A stretch of 64,000 nucleotides of DNA. It comes from JAOUEA01 sp963734685 (lineage in GTDB: Bacteria > Actinomycetota > UBA4738 > HRBIN12). Shown here piece by piece: positions 24,453 through 35,108 of this stretch. The stretch spans positions 259,944 through 323,943 of the forward strand of contig CAVTIC010000002.1 of assembly GCA_963734685.1 (NCBI GenBank). Reading direction: 5' to 3'. The translations under genes and the position numbers were made by a program. Under the pieces are notes generated by a model. It saw only the letters and a program-made list of their open reading frames with translations. It searched no databases and was not told where the DNA came from. Position 1 is the first letter of the stretch. Each line of letters starts with the position of its first letter.

Positions 24453-26517
24453 GCCAGGACGTGTCTCCTAAGAACCCCTAACAGGATGATCTTGGAAGCC
24501 GGTGCTGTTTCTCGCCGGTGAGTAAGTCGGGCTACTGCCGCGGAACGGCGCCGAGTATGCCGGGGTCCCGGATGTTTGTGCCGAACCAGCAGGAGAGCGC
24601 TTCTCGCAGCGCGAGCGCGGCGGTGTCGGTGGGTTCGTCGATGGTTGCGGCCCAGGCGATGTGGGCGTCCGGGCGGATCAGGAGGGCGTCTGCTGGTCGG
24701 TGATCGGTTTCGGCGTTGTGGATGTCGATGCGATGCTGCCAGTCTCGGGCGGTCTCGCGGAGGTCTGCGCGGTCGGCGAGGTCGAGGAGGATGGGCCGTG
24801 CGGCGTGCATGAGCTCCGCGACGCTGGTTGTGCCCTGGTCGGTGCGCAGGGTGAGGTCGGGTGCGAAGGTTCCGATCAAGGCGTGGTGGTCGTGGCCGGG
24901 TGACGGGTAGCGGATGTCGGAGCCGGCCATGAGGGCTCCGATGCGGCGCAACGGCTGCTCGTCGACGAGCAGTTCCTGGAAGAGCTCCCGGAGTGCTTCG
25001 GCGGCTGGGTCGTGGCCGCGTCGCAGCGCCACCTGGGCTTGCGTGTGCAGCATGGTACGCGCGCCGGCGAGGTGGCGTTCGTCGTGGTACGTGTCCAGCA
25101 GGCCGGCCGGCGCCCAGCCGTGGATGGCGGCGGCCAGCTTCCAGCCGAGGTTGACGGTGTCGAGCAGGCCGGCGTTGAGTGCGGCGCCGGGGGCGGGGAA
25201 CAGGTGGGCGGCATCGCCGGCCAGCAGGATCCGCCCGTCGCGGTATCGCTCGGCCTGTCGAGCGTGAAAGGTGAAGCGAACCAGGCGGGTCGGTTCTCCT
25301 AAGGGCAGATCCACGCCGAGCACGCGCCGGATGCTGTCCCGGAGCTCGCTCAAGGTCATCGGCTCGTCGTCGTCGTAGTCGGCGGACTCGTCCTCGCTGG
25401 TATAGAGCCCCATGAGCGCGGGGTCGGTCGACCCGAGGGCGAACTCACCTCGTTCGGTACGTGTGAAACCGAAGCTGATCCTGCCCACCCCGGCGACGTC
25501 GAGGTCGCCGTTCTCGAGCACGGTCACCGACTCGGGCACGGCGACCTGTGCGAGGCGCTGGACCTCTGGGTACGTGGTGCCGGGGAACGGGATACCGGCC
25601 ATGTCGCGCACCCGGCTGTGTGCGCCGTCGCAGCCGACCAGGTATCGGGCGGTCACCCTGGTCGGCCCGTCCGGGCCCCGCACGTCAGCGGTCACCGTGG
25701 CGTCGTCCTGGCTGAGCCCGACCACCTCCTGTCCGCGGCGGATGTCGGCGCCGAGCTCGCCGGCAAGCTCCGCGAGCAGGCGCTCGAGCAGCGGTTGTGG
25801 GAGCGGCAGCGCCTGCATCGGGGGATCGGACAGCTGTGTGAAGTCCACGTGCATGCCGCCGAACGGGAATCGGGGAGCCGGCCTGGGACCGGTGCTGGCG
25901 GCTTCGAATCGTTCCAGCAGGCCTCGGTAGCGCAGGAGTTCCAGGATCTGCCCGCTGAGACCGCCGGCCTTCGGGGTCTCGCTGGGCTGCGGCAGCCGCT
26001 CGAGCACCAGCACTCGCACGCCGGCCAGGCCCAGCTCACCGGCCAACATCAGGCCGGTCGGGCCGGCGCCCACGATGATCACGTCGGTGTCCATCACCGG
26101 CCACTCCCCTCGCAGTCGTTCGTCGCGCCCACACACGACCATACGTCGTCAACAACACACGCATTTCACGACTCCCGTTTCCGTAGTTCTGGCTTCGGCC
26201 GGCGATCATGCGGCACGACCCGGGGCTTGCCGCAAGCCCCGCTGCGCAACAGATTCGAAGTGGAAAGGAGTGGGTACTCTCCTTACCTTTCATCGTCCGC
26301 TGTGGACGGACAACCTCCTCGCGAAGCGACGGCGCGGCGGCCCCGTCGGCCCAGAAGGACCTCCCATGGCCTACGGATGCAGCGGCGGAACGAGAAGTCT
26401 TCACCCGGCATCAACGGCTCGATCCGTGCCTACGCCAACTCACTGAGTTCAGTCTGAACGCGTCGCCCAGCCAGATTCTCGCGACCACCGCGCAGCTCTT
26501 AGGGGACACGCCCTGGC
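24453..26517. mobile_element. Transposon-like segment: 23-bp inverted repeats around a monooxygenase gene
   Basis: The left end 24453-24475 and the reverse complement of 26495-26517 agree at 20 of 23 bases. Shared parts include GCCAGG, CGTGTC and CCTAAGA. Ends of this type (GTGTCYCCTAAGA) look like insertion-sequence termini. The 2.07-kb interior holds one FAD monooxygenase gene and no transposase, so it would need a helper in trans or is a remnant. No clear target-site duplication was found. The inner flank 26095-26494 has no convincing gene; it holds stem-loops at 26222-26240 (GGGGCTTG/CAAGCCCC) and 26265-26284 (AAGGAG/CTCCTT). Confidence 0.6.
24532..26094 (-). CDS. FAD-dependent aromatic monooxygenase (PHBH/RIFMO-like, class A flavoprotein)
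   Basis: 520 residues from ATG 26094, which follows GAGGGGAGTGG. The FAD dinucleotide motif is IIVGAGPTGLMLAGEL at residues ~5-20. The DG motif lies in LVGCDGAHSRVRDMAG. The GD motif with the FAD ribityl contact is GRILLAGDAAHLFPAPG, followed by LDTVNLGWKL. The C-terminal thioredoxin-like domain is typical of phenol and rifampicin monooxygenases. It hydroxylates an aromatic substrate using NAD(P)H; the substrate is unknown. It sits alone between inverted repeats in the middle of the surface locus and is likely acquired cargo. Confidence 0.85.
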   Translation of the reverse strand: MDTDVIIVGAGPTGLMLAGELGLAGVRVLVLERLPQPSETPKAGGLSGQILELLRYRGLLERFEAASTGPRPAPRFPFGGMHVDFTQLSDPPMQALPLPQPLLERLLAELAGELGADIRRGQEVVGLSQDDATVTADVRGPDGPTRVTARYLVGCDGAHSRVRDMAGIPFPGTTYPEVQRLAQVAVPESVTVLENGDLDVAGVGRISFGFTRTERGEFALGSTDPALMGLYTSEDESADYDDDEPMTLSELRDSIRRVLGVDLPLGEPTRLVRFTFHARQAERYRDGRILLAGDAAHLFPAPGAALNAGLLDTVNLGWKLAAAIHGWAPAGLLDTYHDERHLAGARTMLHTQAQVALRRGHDPAAEALRELFQELLVDEQPLRRIGALMAGSDIRYPSPGHDHHALIGTFAPDLTLRTDQGTTSVAELMHAARPILLDLADRADLRETARDWQHRIDIHNAETDHRPADALLIRPDAHIAWAATIDEPTDTAALALREALSCWFGTNIRDPGILGAVPRQ

Positions 26518-26541
26518 TCGGACCGGGCTTCGTGTGACCGT

Positions 26542-28284
26542 CTAGAGGGAGTACTCGATGTGCAGGACGGGTGCGCGGGCACCCTCCACGGCCTCGGCCG
26601 TGCGGGTCCCGGTCCCGGTGAAGATGACCACGAGCGCCTGACCTGCCTGCCACCCCGGACGGCCCACGATCTCGTCGATGATGTTGCTGAGATCGGGGGT
26701 GCGCTGGGCGGGCCCTCGTTCGTTCTTGACGTTCCACGGCGCCGCGACCCAGTTCACGCTCGCCCCGGTTCGCGGCCGGGACGAGACGTCGAACTTGGCG
26801 GAGGTGAACGTGCCCGGGTTGTCGGCCGCCTGTCCCTGGATCACCATCGATGCCAACCCCGTCGACACCTCGTCGGCCTGGAACTGGACGTATGCGTCCA
26901 CGATCGTGGCGCCGGCCGGAACGCCGACCCCGGTGAAGCGGAGCCCGACGGTCTGCGGGCCCGGGCTGTCACCGGCGTCGACGATGTCGAGATCGGTGCT
27001 CGTGAGCCGCATGCCACCGGTCGGCTTCTCCTCCGCGTCGTTCGAACCGCCGACCACGGGGATCTCCTGAACGGACGTGCCCGTCCCGGCGGTCACGAGC
27101 ACGGTCATCTCGTCCCAGTGCGTCTGCGCCGAATCATCGGCCGTCAGGCGGAGGACGTAGGTGCCCGCCTGGGAGAACGTGGCGCTGGTGGCGGGTGATG
27201 TCGGAGCGGCGAACGTCACGGTCCCGGGGCCGCTCGTGGTGGACCACTGTGCGGTGAGCGTCCCGTTCGGGAGCCCGTCATCGGCGACCGAACCGCTGAG
27301 CTGAGCGCTGCCGGTGAGGGCGATCGACCGATCGGGCCCGGCGTCGGCGACCGGTGCGGTGTTCCCGGCCCCTCCGCTCAACGCGAACTCGTAGATCTTC
27401 CCGTCGTTCTCGTTCGGATTGCTGTCGTTGTCGGACGCCCGATCTGCGACGTACACGTGCGTCTGCGCCGGAGCCGTGCTGCCCGGCGCCAGTGCGACCC
27501 CCGCCGGCTTCCTGATGCCGGAGCTGCTGATGTCGAGGTGCGCCACGAGTGCACCGGACTGGGTGGTCTCGGTGATCCGCTTCTCGCCTCGGCTCACGAT
27601 GAAGAGGTGCCCCGTGGTCGGGTTGTACTCGACGCCCTCGGGATCGGTGACGCCGAGGGTCCCGGTGTCGAAGTGGCTGACCAGATCGTCCCCGGCCGGA
27701 GCGACCCCGTTGAACCCGTTGGTCCTCGGGTCCACTCGGTAGATCTCCTTGCCGACCCCGTCGGAGATGAACAGCGCACCCCCTCCGAAGGCGATCCCTT
27801 CCGGATCGCTCGAGCCGTAGTCGGTGGTCTTGAAGGACGTTCGTGTGTCGTCCGCAGTGCCCGGCAGTCCGTCGGGGCCGGGATCGATGTCGTAGACCCG
27901 TCGCTGGTTGTCGTCGCTCACGAACACGTGGTCGTTCGCCGGGTTCGACGTCGCGCCCACCGGTTCGTTCGACCACGCGGTGGTCCGCCAGGTGCGGGTC
28001 ACCTGTCCGCCCAGGCTCGCCTCCCACACGTTCACGCCGGCGAAGATCGACATCTCCTCGACCTCACCGTCGACCACCAGCAAGGTGTTCCTCGACTCGA
28101 TCCAGTCGATCCCGCTCGGATCCGGACTGCTGGGCCCCCACTGCGACGTGTCGATGGTGTGCACGAGTGTCGCCGTCTCGACGGCGTGCGCGGGCGGAGC
28201 CGTTGCGATGACCTGGATCGAGGCTGCGAGGGGCAGCACGACCATCAGGCGAGCGACGGCGCCGATCCTGGACTTCGTCCTCAT
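26542..28284 (-). CDS. Secreted beta-propeller/Ig-like protein
   Basis: 580 residues from ATG 28284, preceded by GGAGGAACC; the longer frame to 28407 lacks a signal peptide at its start. Signal peptide is at 1-37 (LMVVLPLAASIQVIATAPPAHA). NHL/SdiA-like propeller strands (~45-300) include DPSGIDWIE, DPEGIAFGGGALFISD and DPEGVEYNPTTGHLFIVS. An Ig-like/PKD-like domain (~305-410) has AGPDRSIALTG. The C-terminal beta domain (~430-580) has TIVDAYVQFQADE and VLHIEY, as in extracellular heme/cohesin-type modules. No active site is evident. It closes the surface-protein group. Confidence 0.75.
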   Translation of the reverse strand: MRTKSRIGAVARLMVVLPLAASIQVIATAPPAHAVETATLVHTIDTSQWGPSSPDPSGIDWIESRNTLLVVDGEVEEMSIFAGVNVWEASLGGQVTRTWRTTAWSNEPVGATSNPANDHVFVSDDNQRRVYDIDPGPDGLPGTADDTRTSFKTTDYGSSDPEGIAFGGGALFISDGVGKEIYRVDPRTNGFNGVAPAGDDLVSHFDTGTLGVTDPEGVEYNPTTGHLFIVSRGEKRITETTQSGALVAHLDISSSGIRKPAGVALAPGSTAPAQTHVYVADRASDNDSNPNENDGKIYEFALSGGAGNTAPVADAGPDRSIALTGSAQLSGSVADDGLPNGTLTAQWSTTSGPGTVTFAAPTSPATSATFSQAGTYVLRLTADDSAQTHWDEMTVLVTAGTGTSVQEIPVVGGSNDAEEKPTGGMRLTSTDLDIVDAGDSPGPQTVGLRFTGVGVPAGATIVDAYVQFQADEVSTGLASMVIQGQAADNPGTFTSAKFDVSSRPRTGASVNWVAAPWNVKNERGPAQRTPDLSNIIDEIVGRPGWQAGQALVVIFTGTGTRTAEAVEGARAPVLHIEYSL

Positions 28285-28518
28285 GGGCACGGTTCCTCCG
28301 GGCGTCGATGTTCGTCGTGGCTGGATCCGTCCGGACATCGGACACGGGGAAGGAGCGTCTGCGCCCGGTTCGTCCGCGAGCGTAGGTCCGGTGACGGCAG
28401 GGGTCATGCGTCATGCGTGGTACGGGGCGTACGGGCACGGGGGCGCCTGAACGTAGCGGCCCCTTGCCGGCCTGCACGGGAGCCACGAGGGACTCGTCGC
28501 AGGTTCCGCGACATCGCG

Positions 28519-28576
28519 TTGACCCTCTGGCACTCTGATGGCTATCCTGTTAGCACTCACCCAGCGTGAGTGCTAA
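28519..28576 (+). promoter_or_regulatory. groESL promoter with CIRCE operator
   Basis: -35 TTGACC at 28519-28524 and -10 TATCCT at 28543-28548 (18-nt spacing). The CIRCE element TTAGCACTC-N9-GAGTGCTAA at 28550-28576 covers the transcription start. CIRCE is bound by the heat-shock repressor HrcA; hrcA itself is not in the window. Confidence 0.95.
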
Positions 28577-28619
28577 TCGTCGGAACGGACCGCAGAGCCG
28601 CAAGGAGGAGCAGAGCACT

Positions 28620-28922
28620 ATGGCGGACTTCAAGCTGAAGCCACTCGACGACCGCATCGTCGTGCAGGCCAACGAGGGTGACCAGACCACCGCGTCGGGC
28701 CTGGTGATCCCCGACACCGCGAAGGAGAAGCCCCAGGAGGGCACCGTGATCGCGGTGGGCCCGGGCCGTTTCAACGAGGACGGCGACGAGCGCGTTCCGA
28801 TGGACGTCGCCGTCGGCGACACCGTCATCTACTCGAAGTACGGCGGTACCGAGGTCAAGGTCGAGGGTGAGGACTACCTGATCCTGTCGGCCCGCGACGT
28901 GCTGGCCGTCGTCGCCAAGTAA
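28620..28922 (+). CDS. groES: Co-chaperonin GroES
   Basis: 100 residues, the lid of the GroEL folding chamber. It shows the normal N-terminal KPLDDRIVVQ, the mobile loop region (TTASGLVIPDTAKEKPQEG), the PGR turn, and the C-terminal YLILSARDVLAVV. ATG 28620 follows AAGGAGGAG. The frame opens earlier (28566), but that part lies in the CIRCE leader. It is 81 bp before groEL in the HrcA-controlled operon. Confidence 0.98.
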   Translation: MADFKLKPLDDRIVVQANEGDQTTASGLVIPDTAKEKPQEGTVIAVGPGRFNEDGDERVPMDVAVGDTVIYSKYGGTEVKVEGEDYLILSARDVLAVVAK

Positions 28923-29003
28923 CGATCCCGATCGGAAGCGGGGCCCGCGCCGACGAGCGACGGGTCCCGTTCCGTCTCGAACGACCGAAGAAGGAGGTCC
29001 ACA

Positions 29004-30617
<1,614 letters not shown>

Positions 30618-30641
30618 TCTGCGTGAGACTAGCTGGCAACA

Positions 30642-30676
30642 CGACGAGGGGCGGGCCGACGGCCCGCCCCTCGTGC
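30642..30676 (+). terminator. Rho-independent terminator of groESL
   Basis: Perfect 13-bp stem CGAGGGGCGGGCC/GGCCCGCCCCTCG (30645-30657 with 30661-30673) with a 3-nt loop. It lies about 28 nt after the groEL stop and before the dehydrogenase gene. Confidence 0.85.
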
Positions 30677-30701
30677 ATCGTCGTCGGCCTAGACTGCACC
30701 C

Positions 30702-31766
30702 GTGAGCTTCGAGGATCTCCTGCGGGGGTGGGACGGCGAGCAGGTGACCGTGCGCTTCGACGAGGCGAGCGGCGCCTGGATGTTCATCGGGGTCCACTCG
30801 ACGGTGCTGGGTCCCGCGATGGGCGGCACTCGCATGAAGGCCTATCGCTCGAGCGGCGAGGCGTTCGCCGATGTGCTCCGCCTGTCGCAGGCGATGACGA
30901 TGAAGCACTCCGCGGCGGGGCTGGCGTTCGGGGGCGGCAAGGCCGTGCTGGCGCTCCCGGATGTACCGGCGCGCGGCTCCGCTGAACGGCGGTCGATGCT
31001 GCTGCGCTACGCAGACCTCGTGGGGTCGCTGCGTGGCACCTACGTCACAGCCGCGGACATGAACACCGGGCAGGACGACATGGACGTCATCGGTGAGCGC
31101 ACCTCGCACGTGCTGGGCCGCTCCCCGGAGCACGGCGGTTCCGGAGACCCGGCGTCGGGCACGGCGGTCGGGGTGTTCCACGGCATCCGCGCCTGCCTGC
31201 GCCATGTCCTCGGCGACGACGACCTCGCCGGCCGGCGGGTGCTCGTGCAAGGGATCGGTGCGGTGGGCGAGCGGCTGGCGCCGCTCCTGCGCGAGGCGGG
31301 GGCGACGCTGCTCATCGCCGACCTCGACGAGCCTCGGGCGGCGGCGATGGCCGAGCGTGTCGGGGCCGAGCTCGTGCCGGTCCACCACGTCTCGCACACC
31401 GAGTGCGACGTGTACTCCCCGTGCTCGATCGGCGGCGTGCTCTCGGCCGAATCGATCCCGATGCTCCGGTGCCGGGTGGTGGCGGGCGCAGCGAACAACC
31501 AGCTCGCGACGCCCTGGGACGCGGAGCGTCTCAGTGACCGGGGCATCCTCTACGCGCCCGACTACGTGATCAACGCCGGCGGGGTGATCCACCTCGCCGG
31601 CTACGAGACGCTCGGATGGGACGAGGCCGCGATGGCTGCCCGTCTCGCCGGCATCGGCGAGACGCTGATCGGTCTGTTCAAGGCCGCCGAACGAGACGGC
31701 ATCACGACGGCGGAAGCCGCGGACCGGCTCGCCCTCGAGCGCCTCGAGGCTGCCGCGTCGCCGTGA
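30702..31766 (+). CDS. Leu/Phe/Val-type amino acid dehydrogenase (Glu/Leu/Phe/Val dehydrogenase family)
   Basis: 354 residues, the size of leucine and phenylalanine dehydrogenases. The catalytic Lys lies in GLAFGGGKAV (~residue 80), with the substrate-binding GPAMGGTRM before it. The catalytic Asp is in TAADMNTG. The NAD-binding loop is VQGIGAVGERLA, and the late strand has VAGAANNQLA. It oxidatively deaminates a branched or aromatic amino acid with NAD+. GTG 30702 is the best start. It overlaps the GNAT gene by GTGA. Confidence 0.9.
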   Translation: MSFEDLLRGWDGEQVTVRFDEASGAWMFIGVHSTVLGPAMGGTRMKAYRSSGEAFADVLRLSQAMTMKHSAAGLAFGGGKAVLALPDVPARGSAERRSMLLRYADLVGSLRGTYVTAADMNTGQDDMDVIGERTSHVLGRSPEHGGSGDPASGTAVGVFHGIRACLRHVLGDDDLAGRRVLVQGIGAVGERLAPLLREAGATLLIADLDEPRAAAMAERVGAELVPVHHVSHTECDVYSPCSIGGVLSAESIPMLRCRVVAGAANNQLATPWDAERLSDRGILYAPDYVINAGGVIHLAGYETLGWDEAAMAARLAGIGETLIGLFKAAERDGITTAEAADRLALERLEAAASP

Positions 31767-32239
31767 CCGGCCTGGAGATCCGTGAACTGTCCCCCTCGGA
31801 TGCCGAGGCGTGCGACGCCATCGTGGCCGGGCTCGACTACCACTTCGGGCTCGAGGAAGGGCGTCGGCTGTGCGCCGCTGCGGTGCGGACCCAGCGCGGC
31901 ATCGTCGCGCTCCGCGACGGCGAGGTCGTGGGCTTCCTGACCTGGGAGCCGAGGTACGACGAGGCGGTCGAGATCACATGGATGGCCGTCCGTCGCGACG
32001 CGCGAGGGCAGGGCATCGGACGACGGCTGGTGGAGACGCTCTCGACCGAGCGACGGACCGAGGGTGCTCGCCTCCTGCTCGTCCTCACGGTCTCGCCGAA
32101 CGACGAGGAGCCCGATCCACGCGACGGCGGGTACGAGGCGACCCGTGCGTTCTACCGTTCCGCCGGGTTCGCGATGGTCCGCGACCTCCCGGGGGAGTGG
32201 GACGGTGACCTCGCCGTGCTGTTCGTGCGCCCCGTGTGA
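31763..32239 (+). CDS. GNAT-family N-acetyltransferase
   Basis: 158 residues. The core acetyl-CoA motif is RRDARGQGIGRRLVE near residues 75-90, with the preceding ITWMAV strand. A C-terminal YEATRAFYRSAGFAMV is typical of GNAT. The substrate is unknown. GTG 31763 overlaps the dehydrogenase stop, so the two are co-translated. The next gene runs in the opposite direction. Confidence 0.85.
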   Translation: MTGLEIRELSPSDAEACDAIVAGLDYHFGLEEGRRLCAAAVRTQRGIVALRDGEVVGFLTWEPRYDEAVEITWMAVRRDARGQGIGRRLVETLSTERRTEGARLLLVLTVSPNDEEPDPRDGGYEATRAFYRSAGFAMVRDLPGEWDGDLAVLFVRPV

Positions 32240-32245
32240 CCCCCG

Positions 32246-32644
32246 TCAGACGAAGGGTCGTTCCTGGCCCGAGATGCCCATGCCGGCCAGCAGGCCCGCG
32301 CCGAACAGACCGTTCACGGTCGCGAGCGCCCAGAAGGGCCACGCGTCGGCGCCCGCGGGCACCCCGAACATGGCGTTGATCACGAAGACCGTTGCCGTGC
32401 CGACCTCGAGCAGCGCGAACGCCCACGACCACCACCAGAGCTCGTCGATCTTCTGTGCCACGAGCACCATCAGCAGGGCGAGCACCACCCCCATCACCGC
32501 GGCGGCCCGCACCCAGACGTAGTCCGCCGACACGGGCTGGCCGAACAGGTCTTCCATCACCTGACGGGGGAACAGCCCGACGGCCACGCTCCAGATGAGC
32601 CAGAGGGCAGCCTGCACCTTCAGCAACCGTCGCAGAAGCTTCAC
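32246..32644 (-). CDS. Small integral membrane protein of unknown function
   Basis: 132 residues with four likely membrane helices: ~9-25 (VQAALWLIWSVAVGLF), ~46-65 (AAAVMGVVLALLMVLVA), ~73-92 (WWWSWAFALLEVGTATVFV) and ~103-122. It is rich in Trp and has no catalytic motif. GTG 32644 follows GAGGGA at a proper distance; the longer frame to 33010 runs into the divergent gene. It faces the phosphatase-family gene across a ~160-bp promoter region. Not recognised beyond membrane-protein level. Confidence 0.65.
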   Translation of the reverse strand: MKLLRRLLKVQAALWLIWSVAVGLFPRQVMEDLFGQPVSADYVWVRAAAVMGVVLALLMVLVAQKIDELWWWSWAFALLEVGTATVFVINAMFGVPAGADAWPFWALATVNGLFGAGLLAGMGISGQERPFV

Positions 32645-32804
32645 GAGCGTTCCCTCGTCCTGTGGCTCAGGCAGGTGGGCCGCGTTTCGGCCGGTTGGTA
32701 GGATACGCGCACCGCTGAGGCACCCCCCTCGCGTCAGCGCGTCGGCGCGCGGTTCTCCATCAGCGGTTCCGGCGCACCGTTTCCGACACCCGAGAGGATG
32801 CAGC

Positions 32805-34202
32805 ATGCAGCAAGGACCCAGGGTCGCGATCATCGGCCTCGACTGCGGTGCCCCGAAGCTCCTGTTCGAGGACCTTGCCGACGAAGTGCCGAACCTCCGG
32901 AAGATCTTCGCCAACGGCATGTACGGCGATCTCGCGAGCATCACGCCGCCGATCACCGTGCCCGCGTGGGCGTGCGCGATGACGGGGAAGACCCCGGGCC
33001 AGCTCGGCATCTACGGCTTCCGCAACCGCAAGGACACGAGCTACGACGGGCTGCAGGTGGCGACGTCGCTGTCGGTGAAGGAGCCCGCCGTGTGGGACGC
33101 GCTCGGCGCCGCCGGCAAGCGGTCGCTGCTGATCGGCGTGCCGCCCGGGTTCCCACCACCCAAGGAGTTCCCCGGCTGGCGCGTCGCCTGCTTCCTCACG
33201 CCGCCGAGCGCAGAGCGCTACGCGTTCCCGGCCGAGCTCGAGACCGAGATCGAGGAAGAGCTGGGCGAGAACGAGTACATCTTCGACATCCCGAACTTCC
33301 GCCAGCAGGGCGCCGACTTCGTGATGGACCAGATCTTCAAGATGACCGAGCGCCGGTTCCAGGTCGCGCGCCGTCTGATCAGGTCCAAGCCATGGGACTT
33401 CTTCATGATGGTCGAGATGGGCCTCGACCGGCTGCACCACTGCTTCTGGCAGTTCTTCGACCCGCGTCACCCGCTCTACGAGGCCGGCAACAGGTACGAG
33501 ACCGCGTTCCACGACTACTACCGGTTCCTCGACCAGCAGATCGGCACGCTGCTCGAGGTGCTGCCCGAGGACGTCGTGACGATCGCGATGAGCGACCACG
33601 GCGCGCGTCCGATGATGGGCGGCCTCTGCTTCAACGACTGGCTGATCCAGGAGGGCTACCTGGTGCTGAAGGAGCCGGTCACCGAGATCACGCCGATCGC
33701 GCAGGCGCCGATCGACTGGAACCGTACCGTCGCGTGGGGCGACGGCGGCTACTACGGGCGCTGTTTCCTGAACATCAAGGGGCGCGAGCCGCACGGCATC
33801 CTCGAGCCGGCGCAGTACGAGACGCTCCGCAACGAGATGATCGCGAAGCTGGAGGCGTTGCCCGGTCCCGACGGGCAGCCGATGGGCACGAAGGTGCACA
33901 AGCCGCAGGACGTCTACACCGAGGTCCGCGGCGTCGCGCCCGACCTCATCGTGTACTTCGGCGACCTCGACTGGCGCTCGGTGGGCGCCGTGGGCAACCC
34001 CAGCATCTACACCTTCGAGAACGACACGGGCACCGACGGCGCCAACCACGACCGCACCGCGTTCTTCTCGATGGTCAACCTGCCGGGTCAGCGGACCGGC
34101 AAGGTCGACGGCATGAACCTGGTCGACGTCGGTCCGTCGGTCCTGTCCCTCTACGACATCGAGGCGCCGGCCGGCGCCGTCGGAAGGAGCTTCCTGAAGT
34201 GA
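32805..34202 (+). CDS. Alkaline phosphatase superfamily protein (type I phosphodiesterase/nucleotide pyrophosphatase-like)
   Basis: 465 residues. The N-terminus has IIGLDCGAPKLLFEDL, and the nucleophile region has PPITVPAWACAMTGKTPGQLGIYGF with Thr as the likely nucleophile. Metal ligands are in MGLDRLHHCFW and MSDHGARPMMG. A late H in DGANHDRT also fits. These enzymes hydrolyse phospho- or sulfo-esters and may act on nucleotide or sugar-phosphate esters. No signal peptide is visible, so it is probably cytoplasmic. ATG 32805 is taken; it is coupled to cysC by GTGA. Confidence 0.82.
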   Translation: MQQGPRVAIIGLDCGAPKLLFEDLADEVPNLRKIFANGMYGDLASITPPITVPAWACAMTGKTPGQLGIYGFRNRKDTSYDGLQVATSLSVKEPAVWDALGAAGKRSLLIGVPPGFPPPKEFPGWRVACFLTPPSAERYAFPAELETEIEEELGENEYIFDIPNFRQQGADFVMDQIFKMTERRFQVARRLIRSKPWDFFMMVEMGLDRLHHCFWQFFDPRHPLYEAGNRYETAFHDYYRFLDQQIGTLLEVLPEDVVTIAMSDHGARPMMGGLCFNDWLIQEGYLVLKEPVTEITPIAQAPIDWNRTVAWGDGGYYGRCFLNIKGREPHGILEPAQYETLRNEMIAKLEALPGPDGQPMGTKVHKPQDVYTEVRGVAPDLIVYFGDLDWRSVGAVGNPSIYTFENDTGTDGANHDRTAFFSMVNLPGQRTGKVDGMNLVDVGPSVLSLYDIEAPAGAVGRSFLK

Positions 34203-34846
34203 CCGAGCAACCACGGATCGAGCAACCAGGCTTCACCGTCTGGTTCACGGGCCTGTCGGGGTCCGGCAAGTCGACGATCGCCGAGATGCTGTACCACGAG
34301 TTCCAGTCGCGCGGGATGAAGACCGAGATCCTCGACGGTGACGAGGTGCGCAAGAACCTCTCCAAGGGGCTCGGCTTCTCGAAGGAGGACCGCGACACCA
34401 ACATCATGCGGATCGGGTACGTGGCGAATCTGCTGACGCGCAACGGTGTCGCCACGATCTGCTGTCCGATCAGTCCCTACAAGGAGACCCGCGACGCGTG
34501 CCGCGAGCTGATCGGCGAGTTCGTCGAGGTGCACGTGCACGCGACCGTCGACGAGATCGCCGCGAACCGCGATCCGAAGGGCCTGTACAAGAAGGCGCTC
34601 GCGGGGGAGATCGCCGACTTCACCGGTGTCGACCCGAACGCTCCCTACGAGGCGCCCGAAGATCCCGAGATCCGCGTCGACACGCTCTCCCAGACGCCCG
34701 AGGAGTCGCTGCAGTACGTCCTGACGCGGCTGAAGGAACTCGGCCGCCTCGGCGACGATACGGTGCACATCACGGGCGATCGGGCGCACTCCGGGCTCAC
34801 CGACCTTCGGGTGTCCGAGGCGGGGACCGTCGTCAAGGAGCACTGA
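34199..34846 (+). CDS. cysC: Adenylyl-sulfate (APS) kinase
   Basis: 215 residues. Phosphorylates APS to PAPS, the donor for sulfotransferases and sulfate reduction. The P-loop is GLSGSGKST near residues 18-26, then DGDEVRKNLSKGLGFSKEDRDTN (DGD and the APS-binding Arg/Asn region), RIGYVA, and the lid DPKGLYKKALAGEI with FTGVDPNAPYEAP. GTG 34199 overlaps the phosphatase-family stop. No sulfate adenylyltransferase is in the window. It would supply PAPS to the sulfotransferase at 21.3 kb. Confidence 0.94.
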   Translation: MTEQPRIEQPGFTVWFTGLSGSGKSTIAEMLYHEFQSRGMKTEILDGDEVRKNLSKGLGFSKEDRDTNIMRIGYVANLLTRNGVATICCPISPYKETRDACRELIGEFVEVHVHATVDEIAANRDPKGLYKKALAGEIADFTGVDPNAPYEAPEDPEIRVDTLSQTPEESLQYVLTRLKELGRLGDDTVHITGDRAHSGLTDLRVSEAGTVVKEH

Positions 34847-34883
34847 GGCCCAGGAGACTGAGGCAAGGAGGGTGCCGAGCCGG

Positions 34884-35098
34884 TCACGGATCGCCGGTGC
34901 CGGCGATCCGCACCGCCAGTTCCAGGTGGCTCGCGAGGAAATGCGGTGCGAGGAAGCGTGAGCGCACCCGCAGCCGTGCCCCGTGTCCGATCTCGGCGGC
35001 GAGCTGGTCGTCGCGGACCAGCCGCGTGATCGCCTCCCCGAAGGCCTCGAGATCCGTGGGGTCGACGAGCAGCCCGCTGCGACCGTCCTCGATCACTC
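34884..35098 (-). CDS. C-terminal fragment of a GT4 glycosyltransferase, cut by the junction
   Basis: About 70 codons of a glycosyltransferase group 1 C-terminus: VIEDGRSGLLVDPTDLEAFGEAITRLVRDD, the normal region just after the nucleotide-sugar site. Everything upstream of about 35,098 belongs to a different gene (thermonuclease/Excalibur) in the same orientation. The missing N-terminal ~300 residues show that the contig changes source here. Confidence 0.75.
34888..34909. terminator. Stem-loop between convergent cysC and glycosyltransferase fragment
   Basis: Perfect 10-bp stem GGATCGCCGG/CCGGCGATCC with a 2-nt loop at 34888-34909. It lies about 40 nt after the cysC stop and within the last codons of the convergent gene. 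There is no T-run, so the terminator role is tentative. Confidence 0.45.
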
Positions 35099-35108
35099 CT
35101 ACGGCGGG
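35090..35108. other. Probable chimeric junction between piece A and piece B
   Basis: On the minus strand the thermonuclease frame ends in the Excalibur-type CDPSYPTVCIPP. Within the next few bases a glycosyltransferase frame begins at VIEDGR. Both genes are cut within a few bases. Left of the join frames are clean; right of it nearly all long genes carry indels. Confidence 0.75.

Noticed and set aside
26208..26537. Plus-strand frame next to the monooxygenase as a possible transposase remnant
   Set aside because: No DDE motif or family resemblance; probably non-coding flank.
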